Source of the DNA: Candidatus Nitrosopumilus sp.
Lineage (GTDB): Archaea; Thermoproteota; Nitrososphaeria; Nitrososphaerales; Nitrosopumilaceae
Reading direction: 5' to 3'
DNA: 18,098 bases
Assembly: GCA_011055585.1 (NCBI GenBank)
Contig: DRGT01000019.1
Location: 1 to 18,098, forward strand
Program-made: the position numbers and the translations under genes
Notes under the pieces: generated by a model
The model's database searches: none
What the model saw: only the letters and a program-made list of their open reading frames with translations
Told to the model about the DNA's origin: nothing
Shown here: in pieces, positions 6,054 through 15,424 of the stretch
Numbering within the stretch: the first letter of the stretch is position 1
Layout: every line of letters begins with the position of its first letter

Positions 6054-7649
6054 TTAATTCTGTGCAGAAGCAGACATAAATGCTTCAAAAGCTTCTTCAG
6101 GAAATCCTGGTCTGCTGCTAAACTCTGGGTGAAATTGTATTCCTAGGAAAAACTTATGATCTGGAATTTCTAAAATTTCCATTCTTTTTCCACCGTCACT
6201 TTCACCTGAAAAAATCATTCCATTTTTCTCAAAAGTGTCTAGATATTCTTTATTGAACTCAAATCGATGTCTATGTCTTCTTGAAATCAAATTTGAATTG
6301 TAAATTTTGAAGGCAAGAGAATTATCTTTAATTTTTATTTCATTTGCTCCCAATCTTAATGTTCCTCCCATATCTGAAACATTTTTTTGTTCAGGCAGCA
6401 AATCAATGATTGGATATTTTGTTTCCGAATCAATTTCAGTAGAGTTTCCATTTTCCATATTACATGCATGTCTTCCGAAGGCTACGGCAGCTAATTGAAA
6501 TCCAAAACATATTCCAAGATATGGAATATTTTTCTCTCTTGCAAAGTTTGCAGTTTTAATAATTCCTTCCGAACCTCTCGTTCCAAAACCTCCTGGAACC
6601 AAAATACCATTAAATTTTTCAAGTTGATTCATATCTAATTTTTCAGAATCAATCCAATTAATTGAAACAGTTTTTCCAATCTTGGCCCCTGCATGTTTTA
6701 AGGCATGATTTACACTCACATAACTGTCAGCTAATGTAACATATTTTCCAACCATCGCAATATTCACAGAACCATCCTTGTAATTTAGTGACTTTACAAT
6801 TGTGTTCCATTTATCCCAGTTTTCAGAGGCATTCACTAGTCCAACTTTTCCAAACTTTTTGAAAATAGAATCAACAATACCTTGATCATAAAGAACTTGT
6901 GGTACTAGAAAAATTGAATCCACATCATGACAAGAAATTACATCATCAATAGTTACATTTGTGAATAATGCGATTTTCTTTTTTGTTTTTTCTAATAGTT
7001 GTGAAGTACATCTAACAGCTAGAAAATCAGGCTGAATACCAATTCTTCTTAGTTCCTGAACACTATGCTGTGTAGGTTTTGTTTTTTGTTCACCAACTAC
7101 ATCAAGTGATGGTGCTAACGTTAAGTGGATAAAAATAATATTTTGTGGCCCATCTTCAACTCTTATCTGTCTTAATGCTTCTAGAAATGGAAGACTTTCA
7201 ATATCTCCAACTGTGCCCCCACATTCAACAATCAGAACATCTAATTTTTCATCTTCAGCAATTTTTCTTATTCTTTTTTTGATTTCATCAGTAATATGAG
7301 GAATTATTTGAACACACGCACCTAGATATTCTCCTTTTCTTTCAGCTTCAATCACACTAGAATAAATCTGAGCCGTCGTAATGTTGTGAGATTTTAGAAT
7401 ATTTTGATTTAGAAATCTCTCATAATTTCCAATATCCATATCACATTCGCCTCCATCTTCAGTTACAAAGACCTCACCATGTGCCACAGGATTCATTGTT
7501 CCTGCATCAAAATTCAGATATGGGTCTATCTTGATAATAGATACCTTTTGTTTGGATAATTGAAGTAACTTTGCAATAGAAGAAGAAATAACACCTTTTC
7601 CAAGGCCAGACATAACTCCTCCTGTAACGAAAATATATTTTGTCTGCAC
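6054..7649 (-). CDS. pyrG: CTP synthase
   Basis: This 531-aa enzyme makes CTP from UTP, ATP and glutamine. The N-terminal synthetase domain opens with [20 protein letters not shown] (5-24), including the P-loop-like nucleotide site, and has [14 protein letters not shown] (41-54) and [23 protein letters not shown] (57-79). The C-terminal class I glutamine amidotransferase has the nucleophile C381 in GICFGFQ and the catalytic pair H507/E509 in IQFHPEF. The oxyanion loop is PGGFGTRG (352-359). Everything needed for activity is present, and length is normal. The start is GTG, preceded by a possible TATA-like stretch at 7671-7682. It lies downstream of the giant exported-protein gene on the same strand, 200 nt away, and upstream of the zinc-finger gene. 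Confidence 0.97.
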   Translation of the reverse strand: MQTKYIFVTGGVMSGLGKGVISSSIAKLLQLSKQKVSIIKIDPYLNFDAGTMNPVAHGEVFVTEDGGECDMDIGNYERFLNQNILKSHNITTAQIYSSVIEAERKGEYLGACVQIIPHITDEIKKRIRKIAEDEKLDVLIVECGGTVGDIESLPFLEALRQIRVEDGPQNIIFIHLTLAPSLDVVGEQKTKPTQHSVQELRRIGIQPDFLAVRCTSQLLEKTKKKIALFTNVTIDDVISCHDVDSIFLVPQVLYDQGIVDSIFKKFGKVGLVNASENWDKWNTIVKSLNYKDGSVNIAMVGKYVTLADSYVSVNHALKHAGAKIGKTVSINWIDSEKLDMNQLEKFNGILVPGGFGTRGSEGIIKTANFAREKNIPYLGICFGFQLAAVAFGRHACNMENGNSTEIDSETKYPIIDLLPEQKNVSDMGGTLRLGANEIKIKDNSLAFKIYNSNLISRRHRHRFEFNKEYLDTFEKNGMIFSGESDGGKRMEILEIPDHKFFLGIQFHPEFSSRPGFPEEAFEAFMSASAQN

Positions 7650-7670
7650 ATATGGGTATCGAATTTCCTG

Positions 7671-7682
7671 TTTATGTATGTT
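7671..7682 (-). promoter_or_regulatory. Candidate TATA-like element of pyrG
   Basis: On the minus strand this reads AACATACATAAA, centred about 27 nt before the GTG start. The fit to a TATA box is moderate. The rest of the 200-nt gap up to 7849 is AT-rich and contains no tRNA, poly-T terminator or convincing gene that I can see. Confidence 0.3.
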
Positions 7683-7849
7683 ATTTCGAGCTTTTTGTTT
7701 TTAATACAATAAACAAAGTTTTTGGTTTGAATATAGAGGGACTAGGTAGATATTTTGGTTTAATTTTAGACCCATTTTTTCATAATCGTGCATAGTATTA
7801 CGAAGATTTGTTTTAAATTCTAAGCGTATAATCGTGGCAATGAAGTTAA

Positions 7850-10800
7850 CTATGGTAAGGAAGGAGTGTTGTTTCCAAGAGCTAAATCGATATCATCAAT
7901 GATGGCATTGGATCTTTCCAGCCAATCATCAAATTCCTCTCCAAGTCTATTGCTTTTTCCATTAAAGCCTTCGAGTGCTTGCTTGAAAGCTTCCATCATT
8001 TTATCAGTGGTTTCCAATGTCTTGTCTGCGTTGCTAAATTTACCAGCTAAAACACTATTGAAAGTTTTGTCATGTGTTCGCTCAACAGCATTGATTGCAA
8101 TAAACAACAATGGACCTGTAGGGGTTCCAGCATCTTGTGCATCCATCATGTCTTTAATCAAGTCTTCAATTTCTAGATCAATGTATCTTACCATACTTTC
8201 TTTGGTTGGATTAACTTCTATTTCGGCAATATCAAATGTTTTCACCTTTGGTACATTTGTTTCTGCATCTAGATTACTAGTTACTGTTGCCTTATATTGA
8301 TATGTAGTATCAGTCATTCCGGCCCAATCAGGTGGAATAAGGACTGAAAATTCTGGAGAAAAGGTGACTGATGTGCCTTGTTTCAAGCCACATATTTCTA
8401 CATCTTTACCATCTACCTTAAAGGTATCACAGAAACTTTCTCCAGTTTCGGTTGGGATAAACTGTATGTTAGTCCAGCCTGGCTGTATTGCAGTTGGAAC
8501 TGCTCTATATGGACATCCTGGCATGCCTAGATTTTTTAACGTACAGCCAGCTTGATTGAAATCAACAAATTCGTTTGAAAGTGAAATATTATCTGGCGCA
8601 TTTCCCTGATTCAGAATCTCAATTGCGTACGTAACTTGACCGTTTGGTCTTGTTGGAGTGGTAATAGGTGGATCACCTGGCGCTCCACCAGGAGGAACTG
8701 ATACTAGAGGGTTTGGGAAAGCTAAAACTTCAACAATAAATGTATCTGGTGCTCCTTTTCTAAAATTGAGTAGTGGGTCTTGCGCCGCCAAACCCTCTAT
8801 GATCGAGTTTTTGCTATCGGCTTTGACTACAACAGTATAATCGCCAGGCCGTGTAGTAAAAACTCTCTTTGCATCTAAGGTAAATGAAAACGGATCAGAG
8901 GACTCATCACGAGGTACATCCTCGGTTTCATGATTAGCAGGAGGATCATCATCTGTAGCAACAATTCCATCAAACGGTAAATCAATTATGAAATTAGTAA
9001 AGCTATCAGGCAAAGTTCCAATGTTTTTAATTGTAATTTCATATGATGGGGATGCAGTACCAGGATTTAGCTTTCTTTTAGGAGCATCGGGGGTAACATC
9101 TAATTCAAGTGCATAGTTATCAACAATAATTATGGATTTTTTAGTTCCCTCTATCCATGCATGTTGTGGGATTTTAATGCCGCCGGGAATTCCAAGTAAT
9201 TCAAAGACATTGATATCAAATAAGACAAATGCGGGAATGTCATCAATAAACGATAAAATGCCTCCAAAGTCAAGAATTGCAATTCCTAATATTTGTGCAG
9301 CATTTAGGCGATAAGTAAACCCATCGATACTAACCTCTACAAATTCCTTATCTGACGTATTATCAACTGTAATGTCTTTTGTAAACTCACCCCGAATGAA
9401 TTCAATTTGTCCGGTTTCTTTAAGTGAAAAATCAGCATCATAATCTACATCGTCCCTAGTATCACCTGAAACAACATCTCCAGAAACAGTTAATGTTGCT
9501 TCTATATTCTCAGAACCAAGTGCAGTCTCTATTCCTAGACCAAGTCCTAATGAAGCTCCATATTTCTGAAGGGCTATTCCAGTGCAAATTGGTACTACTT
9601 TACCTCTAATTTTTATTGTTTCTTTTGCTATTCTTGCATCAAGACAGTTTGCTATGATTTTAATTTCCTTGTTAGTTCCTGGCCAAGGTCTGATCTTACC
9701 TACTCCATCGAATACTTCATCAAAACCAAATGGAGTAACAAAACTTGCACAGTTTATATCTTCATCCTTGAAAAACTGATTCGGATTTGCACCAGCTGGT
9801 GGTACTAATTCATTAGCTTTTGCCAACTGTGAAGTACAGAGTGAACCCAAGTCAAGATTAGAATCTATTCCCCACGCAATCACATCTACATTTAATACAG
9901 TTACAAACACTCCGGCTTTTATTTCATACTTTAATCCAAATTCATCACCATCTGAATTATCAAGTACATTTACAAAGGCAAATTTATTACAATCTCCTAC
10001 CAGCCCACCTGCTTTGTCTATAATGTTATTATCATTACAAACCTTACGATATTGATTAGCATTCAAATCTTTTGGAACTAATTTAGTTTGAAGCCTGAAT
10101 TCATCTTCTGCTAAAAGACGTGTTGGAATTGATGAAGTCGTTACTGTTACAGGTAAACGTAATCCGACTGCAAAAGAAATGTGATACCCAACAAATACAG
10201 CCAATATGATAAGACAAAATGCAGGGATTATGGTTACACCAAATAATTTGACTGCGGGAGTGCAAACTTCTTCAGAGTAATCAATTCCCCAGTCCATATC
10301 GGGAGGAGCAATTGTAAATCCAAACAGGATATCATCTGTTTGGTCAGCTTGAAATTGAGCCGATGCTTCTGGAATATTGCCTGATAAAACATTGTACAAT
10401 CCTGAAAAGTTTGAGCTAATCATAGATAGAATATCATTTTTATCATTATAGCTTATAGGAATAGGATTTTGTTGATTTCCTTGAACAATGTCATCGTTTA
10501 CTATGGTACATGTGACATCAGCTCCAAGTCGTAGTTTGAAGGTATCACCAAGTGCCTCAGGACATTCTGGATCACCTGTTATCTCTACGAATTCGTAGCC
10601 ATCTACTAGTGTCTCACCTAGTACCAAATCAGTATTAGCGTCAAAGTTGTTTGGATCACCTGATGTTACAGCCTCACCGTTAACTGTTAGCTCAAAGTCA
10701 TCTGGTAGTGCGGTTCCTCCGCTGTCATTTGTTGGGTCTTTGATTATTGTAAGGACTGCAATAAAGTTAGAGAATTTCACCTTAAATTCTTCCTCTAGTG

Positions 10801-12493
10801 TTAGTTTTCTTTTTTCTTCACCATAATTTTCCATACCATCCGAATCGTCTTTATTATCTTTGTAAAATTTCATTCCCCCTACAACAGTGTCTTCATCAAC
10901 TAATTCTTTAAAATCTGTGTTAATACTTTCAAACTTTACAAGGTTACCATCTTTATCGAATTCTGCATTACCATCATAACACTTATCCGAAATGCCATCA
11001 GTTGGGTTTCCTGCAAAAATTATCCCAGTACCTATGGCGTTACCACTTTCGTCTACTTCAACACAATCAAAATCATCGTTATCTTTGCCGTCACCGTCAT
11101 CATCACCGATTGGATCCTCACCGTCTAACGGTTCTACAGTCTGGCCATCTATCTTTTTGAGGTTCTCATCTTTATCAAAGCAAGACTCATCACTCCCAAA
11201 ATTATCCTTAAGTTCACCTAGTCTATTGCCATTTTTATCAACACAATCATTATCTGGATTGAAAGTCATTTCTTTAGTTTTTTCGTTTGTCTTTGAGATA
11301 ACCATACCAGTCAGATCACATTGTCCATCGATTAGTATTCCACCAACCTCAGAATCTACACACGCGGCTTCAAATGTACCGTTTGGAGGATCTTCATCAA
11401 ATAACCCATCACCATCATTATCTATTTGATTTAGTGGATCTTCACCATCTTGACCATCACCATCTTGGTCAATACCGTCCTCTGTGGTGTCTTCATCTAT
11501 GAGAAGCGTAAGTCCATCTTTCAAAAGACCGTCGTCATCAAAGCAAGAGTCATCGGTTCCATCTTCAACATCGATTCCACCAAAATGTTCTCCATCCGAA
11601 TCACGTTTACAGTCATTGTCATCATTAATTTCATCTACAGGATCTTCATCTTTTAGTTCTGTAAAACCATCTCTCAAAAGACCACCGCCTTCAAAGCAAG
11701 ACTCATCGGTTCCATCAGCAACATTGGGTCCACCAAAATGTTCTCCATCCGAATCACGTGTACAGTCATTGTCATCATTTACAGCCAAAGCAGGGAAAAA
11801 GGCGGCGTTGTTTTGATTCTGAGCTTGTCCTTTTGCCTTACTATTATTACTTTTATCTTTACCAGGATTTTCAGGTTTATTTAGTTGGATTTTGTCCCAA
11901 GATTTACGTGTCTCTTTATCTCCATTAGGATTGGTTTTTTTGTGACCCTGACCTGGATTATCAAAAGTTAAAACGGTTTTTGTTTTGATTATAAATCCTA
12001 CCTTCTCTCCATTTTCATTTTTAATATCTTGCATACTTACTAAATCCATGGTTAATCCAGGAATATCACCACACTTTCTTTGGCCCTTGCTATTTGGAGG
12101 TCGATTGGGGTTATCATTACATTTTTCTTCGTCCTTACATGGTTTTGCCTTTCCCTTTCCCTTACCCTTAACATCTACCTCTTCACCACATTCCATTATG
12201 TTTCTAGAAGCTTCTATGCCGCGTTGAAGTGGACTCGTGGTTTCGTCAAACGTAAACCCGTTCCTTTTAAATTTCCCAGGATCATTTCCACCATTATTAT
12301 TTTCCATAGCTTGTGCTTGTAGAATGGGACCCAAGTTTGGAAGATATTTTGTAAGCCCAATTGACTCGGCGTATTCTAATACAAGTTTAATTTCAGGATT
12401 ATCAATTTGCGTTGGTGAGAGTGGGGGGGAACCTCCAAGTGGAACTAGCAATATTGCTGCAAAAAAAATCACAATCACTTTCTTGAATGCCAA
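7850..12493 (-). CDS. Giant exported protein with Asp/Cys repeats (probable calcium-binding surface protein)
   Basis: This 1547-aa protein has a Sec-type signal peptide (KK then a hydrophobic run, residues 1-21). A Gly/Lys/Asn-rich stretch (about 105-230) follows. Residues 239-540 are very acidic with four diverging Cys-pair repeats and DxDxDG loops (IDQDGDGQDGED, IDNDGDGLFDED), like calcium-binding thrombospondin-3 or EF-hand-type loops. Residues 578-668 resemble a prealbumin-like surface domain ending TCTIVNDD. A strongly hydrophobic stretch lies at 751-780. Two beta-sandwich, CARDB/DUF11-like segments appear at about 1128-1260 and 1285-1425, then a charged helical tail (1432-1540). No C-terminal anchor is evident. 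It starts at TTG after an in-frame TAA at 12499-12497. I know no named family for the whole; calcium binding and surface location are inferred. Confidence 0.85.
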   Translation of the reverse strand: MAFKKVIVIFFAAILLVPLGGSPPLSPTQIDNPEIKLVLEYAESIGLTKYLPNLGPILQAQAMENNNGGNDPGKFKRNGFTFDETTSPLQRGIEASRNIMECGEEVDVKGKGKGKAKPCKDEEKCNDNPNRPPNSKGQRKCGDIPGLTMDLVSMQDIKNENGEKVGFIIKTKTVLTFDNPGQGHKKTNPNGDKETRKSWDKIQLNKPENPGKDKSNNSKAKGQAQNQNNAAFFPALAVNDDNDCTRDSDGEHFGGPNVADGTDESCFEGGGLLRDGFTELKDEDPVDEINDDNDCKRDSDGEHFGGIDVEDGTDDSCFDDDGLLKDGLTLLIDEDTTEDGIDQDGDGQDGEDPLNQIDNDGDGLFDEDPPNGTFEAACVDSEVGGILIDGQCDLTGMVISKTNEKTKEMTFNPDNDCVDKNGNRLGELKDNFGSDESCFDKDENLKKIDGQTVEPLDGEDPIGDDDGDGKDNDDFDCVEVDESGNAIGTGIIFAGNPTDGISDKCYDGNAEFDKDGNLVKFESINTDFKELVDEDTVVGGMKFYKDNKDDSDGMENYGEEKRKLTLEEEFKVKFSNFIAVLTIIKDPTNDSGGTALPDDFELTVNGEAVTSGDPNNFDANTDLVLGETLVDGYEFVEITGDPECPEALGDTFKLRLGADVTCTIVNDDIVQGNQQNPIPISYNDKNDILSMISSNFSGLYNVLSGNIPEASAQFQADQTDDILFGFTIAPPDMDWGIDYSEEVCTPAVKLFGVTIIPAFCLIILAVFVGYHISFAVGLRLPVTVTTSSIPTRLLAEDEFRLQTKLVPKDLNANQYRKVCNDNNIIDKAGGLVGDCNKFAFVNVLDNSDGDEFGLKYEIKAGVFVTVLNVDVIAWGIDSNLDLGSLCTSQLAKANELVPPAGANPNQFFKDEDINCASFVTPFGFDEVFDGVGKIRPWPGTNKEIKIIANCLDARIAKETIKIRGKVVPICTGIALQKYGASLGLGLGIETALGSENIEATLTVSGDVVSGDTRDDVDYDADFSLKETGQIEFIRGEFTKDITVDNTSDKEFVEVSIDGFTYRLNAAQILGIAILDFGGILSFIDDIPAFVLFDINVFELLGIPGGIKIPQHAWIEGTKKSIIIVDNYALELDVTPDAPKRKLNPGTASPSYEITIKNIGTLPDSFTNFIIDLPFDGIVATDDDPPANHETEDVPRDESSDPFSFTLDAKRVFTTRPGDYTVVVKADSKNSIIEGLAAQDPLLNFRKGAPDTFIVEVLAFPNPLVSVPPGGAPGDPPITTPTRPNGQVTYAIEILNQGNAPDNISLSNEFVDFNQAGCTLKNLGMPGCPYRAVPTAIQPGWTNIQFIPTETGESFCDTFKVDGKDVEICGLKQGTSVTFSPEFSVLIPPDWAGMTDTTYQYKATVTSNLDAETNVPKVKTFDIAEIEVNPTKESMVRYIDLEIEDLIKDMMDAQDAGTPTGPLLFIAINAVERTHDKTFNSVLAGKFSNADKTLETTDKMMEAFKQALEGFNGKSNRLGEEFDDWLERSNAIIDDIDLALGNNTPSLP
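10883..11077 (-). repeat. Degenerate Asp/Cys repeat unit 4
   Basis: Residues 473-537 start DDFDCVEVDESG, contain GISDKCYD and end in LVDEDTV. The two Cys (C477, C505) are 28 apart, so this unit carries an insertion. It is the weakest copy. Confidence 0.5.
11105..11260 (-). repeat. Degenerate Asp/Cys repeat unit 3
   Basis: Residues 412-463 begin NPDNDCVDKNG, contain GSDESCF and end in DGEDP. Cys spacing (C417 to C438) is 21, close to the 22 of units 1 and 2. DNA identity to those units is much lower. Confidence 0.6.
11474..11626 (-). repeat. Asp/Cys repeat unit 2 of the exported protein
   Basis: This adjacent 153-nt unit encodes residues 290-340, beginning NDDNDCKRDSDGEHFGG and containing GTDDSCF and DEDT. 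The exact 51-residue period and the placement of both Cys residues match unit 1. Confidence 0.85.
11627..11779 (-). repeat. Asp/Cys repeat unit 1 of the exported protein
   Basis: This 153-nt unit encodes residues 239-289, beginning NDDNDCTRDSDGEHFGG and containing GTDESCF and DEDP. It is highly similar to the next unit at both protein and DNA level (for example ACCAAAATGTTCTCCATCC in each), so the pair looks like a fairly recent in-frame duplication. Confidence 0.85.
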
Positions 12494-12496
12494 TGC

Positions 12497-12550
12497 TTAG
12501 GCTTCCCTAGCCCAAAGTGACTGTTTTCTCATGCCCAATGCCCTTGACAT
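12497..12550 (-). other. 17-codon in-frame upstream ORF before the exported-protein gene
   Basis: An ATG at 12550 opens a 17-residue frame (MSRALGMRKQSLWAREA) ending in TAA at 12499-12497, only one codon before the TTG start of the exported protein and in the same frame. A TATA-like box at 12569-12579 would place a leaderless start near this ATG. It could be a regulatory upstream ORF or the remnant of a longer N-terminus. Expression is unproven. Confidence 0.35.
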
Positions 12551-12568
12551 ATGCTATCAACTAACTAG

Positions 12569-12579
12569 ATAATAAATCT
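12569..12579 (-). promoter_or_regulatory. Candidate TATA box of the exported-protein gene
   Basis: On the minus strand this reads GATTTATTATC, centred about 24 nt before the upstream-ORF ATG at 12550 and about 80 nt before the TTG start. The remainder of the 181-nt gap between 12494 and 12674 shows no poly-T terminator for the trp operon and no RNA gene. Confidence 0.4.
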
Positions 12580-12674
12580 GATCGAAGAGTATGAAGTTAT
12601 TCACTTTTTAATTTCGAAAGCTTATCTGAGATTATGGAATCTTTATGCCCGTAATGGTGGACGAGACTTTCTGT

Positions 12675-13481
12675 TTATGTAGCTTTTGTTGGGGCCTTCA
12701 TTTTTTTTGTAAAGGACGCAACTTTGGTTTCTAATTGGTTTACAGGCGTTTTCTCAATCAACCTTAAAAATGCGCTACCTATAATCACTGCATCAATATC
12801 AGTAGAAACAAATTTTTTGACATCATCAGGCGTTGTTATGCCAAAACCTATTCCGACTGGAATTTTTGAATTAACGACTTTTTTAGTATTTTTTATTGCG
12901 TTTATGGTATACTGCTGAATCATGGTTTTCATACCAGTAGTACCAAACATTGATACTAGATACAGGAATCCTGATGATGCTTTTGCAATTTTCTTTAAGC
13001 GATTTTTGCTTGTATTTGGAGACACAAGAAAAATTGTATCAGTATTGTATTTTTTTGCGGCATTGACATATTCACTTGATTCCTCAATTGACATGTCCGG
13101 AAGAATAAAGCCATCGATTCCAGCTTTCTTTGCATTAAAAATGAATTTTGCATATCCTTGTTTGTATAGTATGTTTGTGTATGTCATTAGTACCAATGGA
13201 ATATCTGTTTCTTTTCGAATTTTTTTAATTAAATTAAAAAAATCACTTAGCTTTGTTCCTTTGTTTAATGAAACGGTGCTGGCATTTTGAATTACTGGAC
13301 CATCTGCTAAAGGATCTGAAAAAGGAAATCCTAATTCAATAATATCTGCTCCTCCTTTCACCAATCCTCTAACTATTGAAAGAGTGGATTTGTAGTTTGG
13401 ATAACCGACCATTATGTATGCTATGAGTGCCTTTTCGTTTTTTGAACGAAGTTCCTTGAATTTATTTTCTATTTTTGACAT
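12675..13481 (-). CDS. trpA: Tryptophan synthase alpha subunit
   Basis: This 268-aa subunit cleaves indole-3-glycerol phosphate to indole and glyceraldehyde 3-phosphate and passes indole to TrpB. The catalytic pair is E49 ([12 protein letters not shown]) and D60 (LADGPVIQ), in the same positions as well-studied enzymes. The phosphate-side region [14 protein letters not shown] and IIGSAFLR toward the C-terminus are also present. The loop normally written SRxGVTG reads SMFGTTGMK here, a mild departure. The ATG overlaps the 3' end of trpB by 20 nt, so translation is probably coupled. It is the last gene of the trp operon; no clear poly-T terminator follows. Confidence 0.96.
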   Translation of the reverse strand: MSKIENKFKELRSKNEKALIAYIMVGYPNYKSTLSIVRGLVKGGADIIELGFPFSDPLADGPVIQNASTVSLNKGTKLSDFFNLIKKIRKETDIPLVLMTYTNILYKQGYAKFIFNAKKAGIDGFILPDMSIEESSEYVNAAKKYNTDTIFLVSPNTSKNRLKKIAKASSGFLYLVSMFGTTGMKTMIQQYTINAIKNTKKVVNSKIPVGIGFGITTPDDVKKFVSTDIDAVIIGSAFLRLIEKTPVNQLETKVASFTKKMKAPTKAT

Positions 13482-14658
13482 TTTTTCTTAGATATTCTTC
13501 CACAACTTCAACGTCTTTGTCTCCTCGACCAGATAATGTAATTACTACAGTATCTGATTTTGGTCTGTTTTTGGCAACTTTTACTGCTTCTGCTACCGCG
13601 TGAGCAGATTCAAGTGCTGGAATAATTCCCTCGGTTTTTGTTAGTAGCAAAAATGCATCGATAGCTTCATTATCAGTCGCGCTTCGATATTTTACTCGTT
13701 TAACATCTTTCAAATATGCATGCTCTGGACCAACACCTGGATAGTCCAAACCAGCTGCAATACTATGAGTTTCTTGAATTTGTCCTTCATTGTTCTGCAA
13801 AAGGTATGTCATCATCCCATGAAGCACACCTTTTGTTCCTGCATTCAAAGTTGCAGCGTGATGATGAGTCTTCAAACCTTTTCCTGCAGCTTCAACTCCA
13901 ATCATTTCTGTATCGTCATCTAAAAGTGGGAAAAATGTTCCAATAGCATTTGAACCTCCTCCCACACAGGCAATTACTGTATCTGGCATTTTTTTATTGA
14001 ATTTTTTAATTTGTTTTTTTATTTCATCACCAATCACAGATTGAAAATCTCTTACCATGACAGGGTAAGGATGAGGTCCTACTGCAGATCCTAAAAGATA
14101 GTATGTAGTCTCAACATTTGTTATCCAATCTCGTATTGCTTCATTAATTGCGTCTTTGAGTGTTTGAGAACCTGATTTTACAGGGTGAACTTGAGAACCT
14201 AAAAGATTCATTCTAAACACATTGAGTTTTTGTCTAATGGTGTCTTTATATCCCATATACACTTCTGATTTCATTCCAAGACATGAACATGCCATAGCAG
14301 TTGCCACGCCGTGTTGACCTGCACCAGTTTCTGCAATGATTCTTTTCTTTTTCATTTTTTTTGCAAGAAGTGCCTGGCCCAATGTGTTGTTAATTTTGTG
14401 AGCTCCTCCATGTAACAAATCCTCTCTTTTCAAAAAGATCTTAGCTCCGCCAACTTTATCAGTTAAATTTTTTGCAAAATATAATGGAGTTGGCCTTCCA
14501 GCATATTCTCTCAGATAGTAGTCTAATTCTTTTTTGAAATTTTTATCGTTCTTAAATTTCAAATAATTTTCTTCTAATTCTTCTATGGCAGGTACAAGAG
14601 TTTCTGGAATGTATCGTCCTCCAAAATCACCAAATCTGCCTTTTATTGGAAATTTCAT
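13462..14658 (-). CDS. trpB: Tryptophan synthase beta subunit
   Basis: This 398-aa pyridoxal-phosphate enzyme condenses indole with serine to make tryptophan. The Schiff-base lysine is K88 in [12 protein letters not shown], the catalytic glutamate is E110 ([11 protein letters not shown]), and the phosphate-binding loop is [12 protein letters not shown]. The N-terminus [15 protein letters not shown] is the classical TrpB1 form rather than TrpB2, which fits pairing with the TrpA encoded next to it. Length is normal. Its ATG overlaps the trpC stop as ATGA, with GGTG 8 nt before the start. It overlaps trpA by 20 nt at the other end. Confidence 0.97.
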   Translation of the reverse strand: MKFPIKGRFGDFGGRYIPETLVPAIEELEENYLKFKNDKNFKKELDYYLREYAGRPTPLYFAKNLTDKVGGAKIFLKREDLLHGGAHKINNTLGQALLAKKMKKKRIIAETGAGQHGVATAMACSCLGMKSEVYMGYKDTIRQKLNVFRMNLLGSQVHPVKSGSQTLKDAINEAIRDWITNVETTYYLLGSAVGPHPYPVMVRDFQSVIGDEIKKQIKKFNKKMPDTVIACVGGGSNAIGTFFPLLDDDTEMIGVEAAGKGLKTHHHAATLNAGTKGVLHGMMTYLLQNNEGQIQETHSIAAGLDYPGVGPEHAYLKDVKRVKYRSATDNEAIDAFLLLTKTEGIIPALESAHAVAEAVKVAKNRPKSDTVVITLSGRGDKDVEVVEEYLRKNVKNRK

Positions 14659-15401
14659 ATTGCATTCACCAGTTTTTTGACATTTTCTTCGATATTATCA
14701 CTCTTCATTAAGCTTGAGCCCACTAGGAAAGCATCAGCACCATATTTTTTTAAGAGTTGTATATCTTCAGGTGATTCAATTCCACTTTCTGAAAGAATTG
14801 GTCTTGTTTTTTCGAATCCATCAAGAATGTTTTTTGTAGTTTCTAGATTTAGTTCTAAATTATCTAAATTTCGATTGTTTATTCCAATCAAATCTGCGTC
14901 AGTTTTTAGGGCATTTTCAAATTCAGATTTCGTATGTGCTTCAACAAGGATATTTAGGCCTTTTTTGTGCCCATATGAAATGAATTCTTCAATCTCTTTT
15001 AGGTAATTTTGATCAAAAAGTGACTGAATCAACAGCATATAGTCCGCGCCCATTTTTTCTGCAGCATCAATCTGGATTTTTTCAACAATAATGTCCTTCA
15101 TGAGCATGGGGACATTTACTGCTTTTCGAACTTGGATAAAATAATCAGGTGAACCCATGAATAGATTTGGTTGTGTAAGAACCGATAGTGCTTTTGATCC
15201 TCCTGTAATCATTGCGTTTGCAATTGAAATAGGATCTGATATGGTTCTAATCTTCCCTAAAGATGGTGATGAAAATTTTATTTCTGTAATTAATGTTGCG
15301 TGTGGATTTACTTTGATTGTATGTAACAAATCTATATCCGATTTTGAAAGAGATTCTGTTATTTCATATACTCCACTATCAATTGCTGCTTGTGAATTCA
15401 T
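14655..15401 (-). CDS. trpC: Indole-3-glycerol-phosphate synthase
   Basis: This (beta/alpha)8-barrel enzyme closes the indole ring from carboxyphenylaminodeoxyribulose phosphate. Visible catalytic elements are TEIKFSSPS (about 39-47, Glu and Lys), LMKDIIV (Lys), NILVEAHT (Glu), [11 protein letters not shown] (Asn and Arg) and ILSESGI (Ser). The coordinates use the first ATG, at 15401, giving 248 aa. However, the frame continues upstream through LEHILEKLV, which matches the usual first helix of the family, and a perfect GGAGG lies 7 nt before an in-frame ATC at 15431. The true start may be that ATC, giving 258 aa. The gene follows trpD (23-nt gap from the ATG) and overlaps trpB as ATGA. Confidence 0.95.
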   Translation of the reverse strand: MNSQAAIDSGVYEITESLSKSDIDLLHTIKVNPHATLITEIKFSSPSLGKIRTISDPISIANAMITGGSKALSVLTQPNLFMGSPDYFIQVRKAVNVPMLMKDIIVEKIQIDAAEKMGADYMLLIQSLFDQNYLKEIEEFISYGHKKGLNILVEAHTKSEFENALKTDADLIGINNRNLDNLELNLETTKNILDGFEKTRPILSESGIESPEDIQLLKKYGADAFLVGSSLMKSDNIEENVKKLVNAI

Positions 15402-15424
15402 TACAAGTTTTTCAAGTATGTGTT

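Noticed and set aside
7701..7793. 30-codon minus-strand frame (starts MHDYEKMGLKLN) between the giant gene and pyrG
   Set aside because: A TTTAAA-like element lies upstream, but there is no motif, composition signal or Shine-Dalgarno to support a protein; it is probably chance in AT-rich DNA or part of the pyrG leader.
11474..11779. CRISPR-like direct repeats
   Set aside because: The 153-nt tandem pair is a coding duplication without short identical repeats and spacers.
11484..11816. Long Ser/Pro-rich open frame on the plus strand opposite the acidic repeats
   Set aside because: It is the complement of Asp- and Gly-rich codons (TC-rich reverse strand); the composition explains its openness, and the minus-strand frame is clearly the gene.
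12494..12674. tRNA, small RNA or trp terminator in the gap between trpA and the giant gene
   Set aside because: No cloverleaf, no T-run on the minus strand and no stable hairpin could be made out by eye.
13716..13946. Plus-strand open frame inside trpB
   Set aside because: It lies wholly within a strongly conserved enzyme gene and has no recognisable domain.
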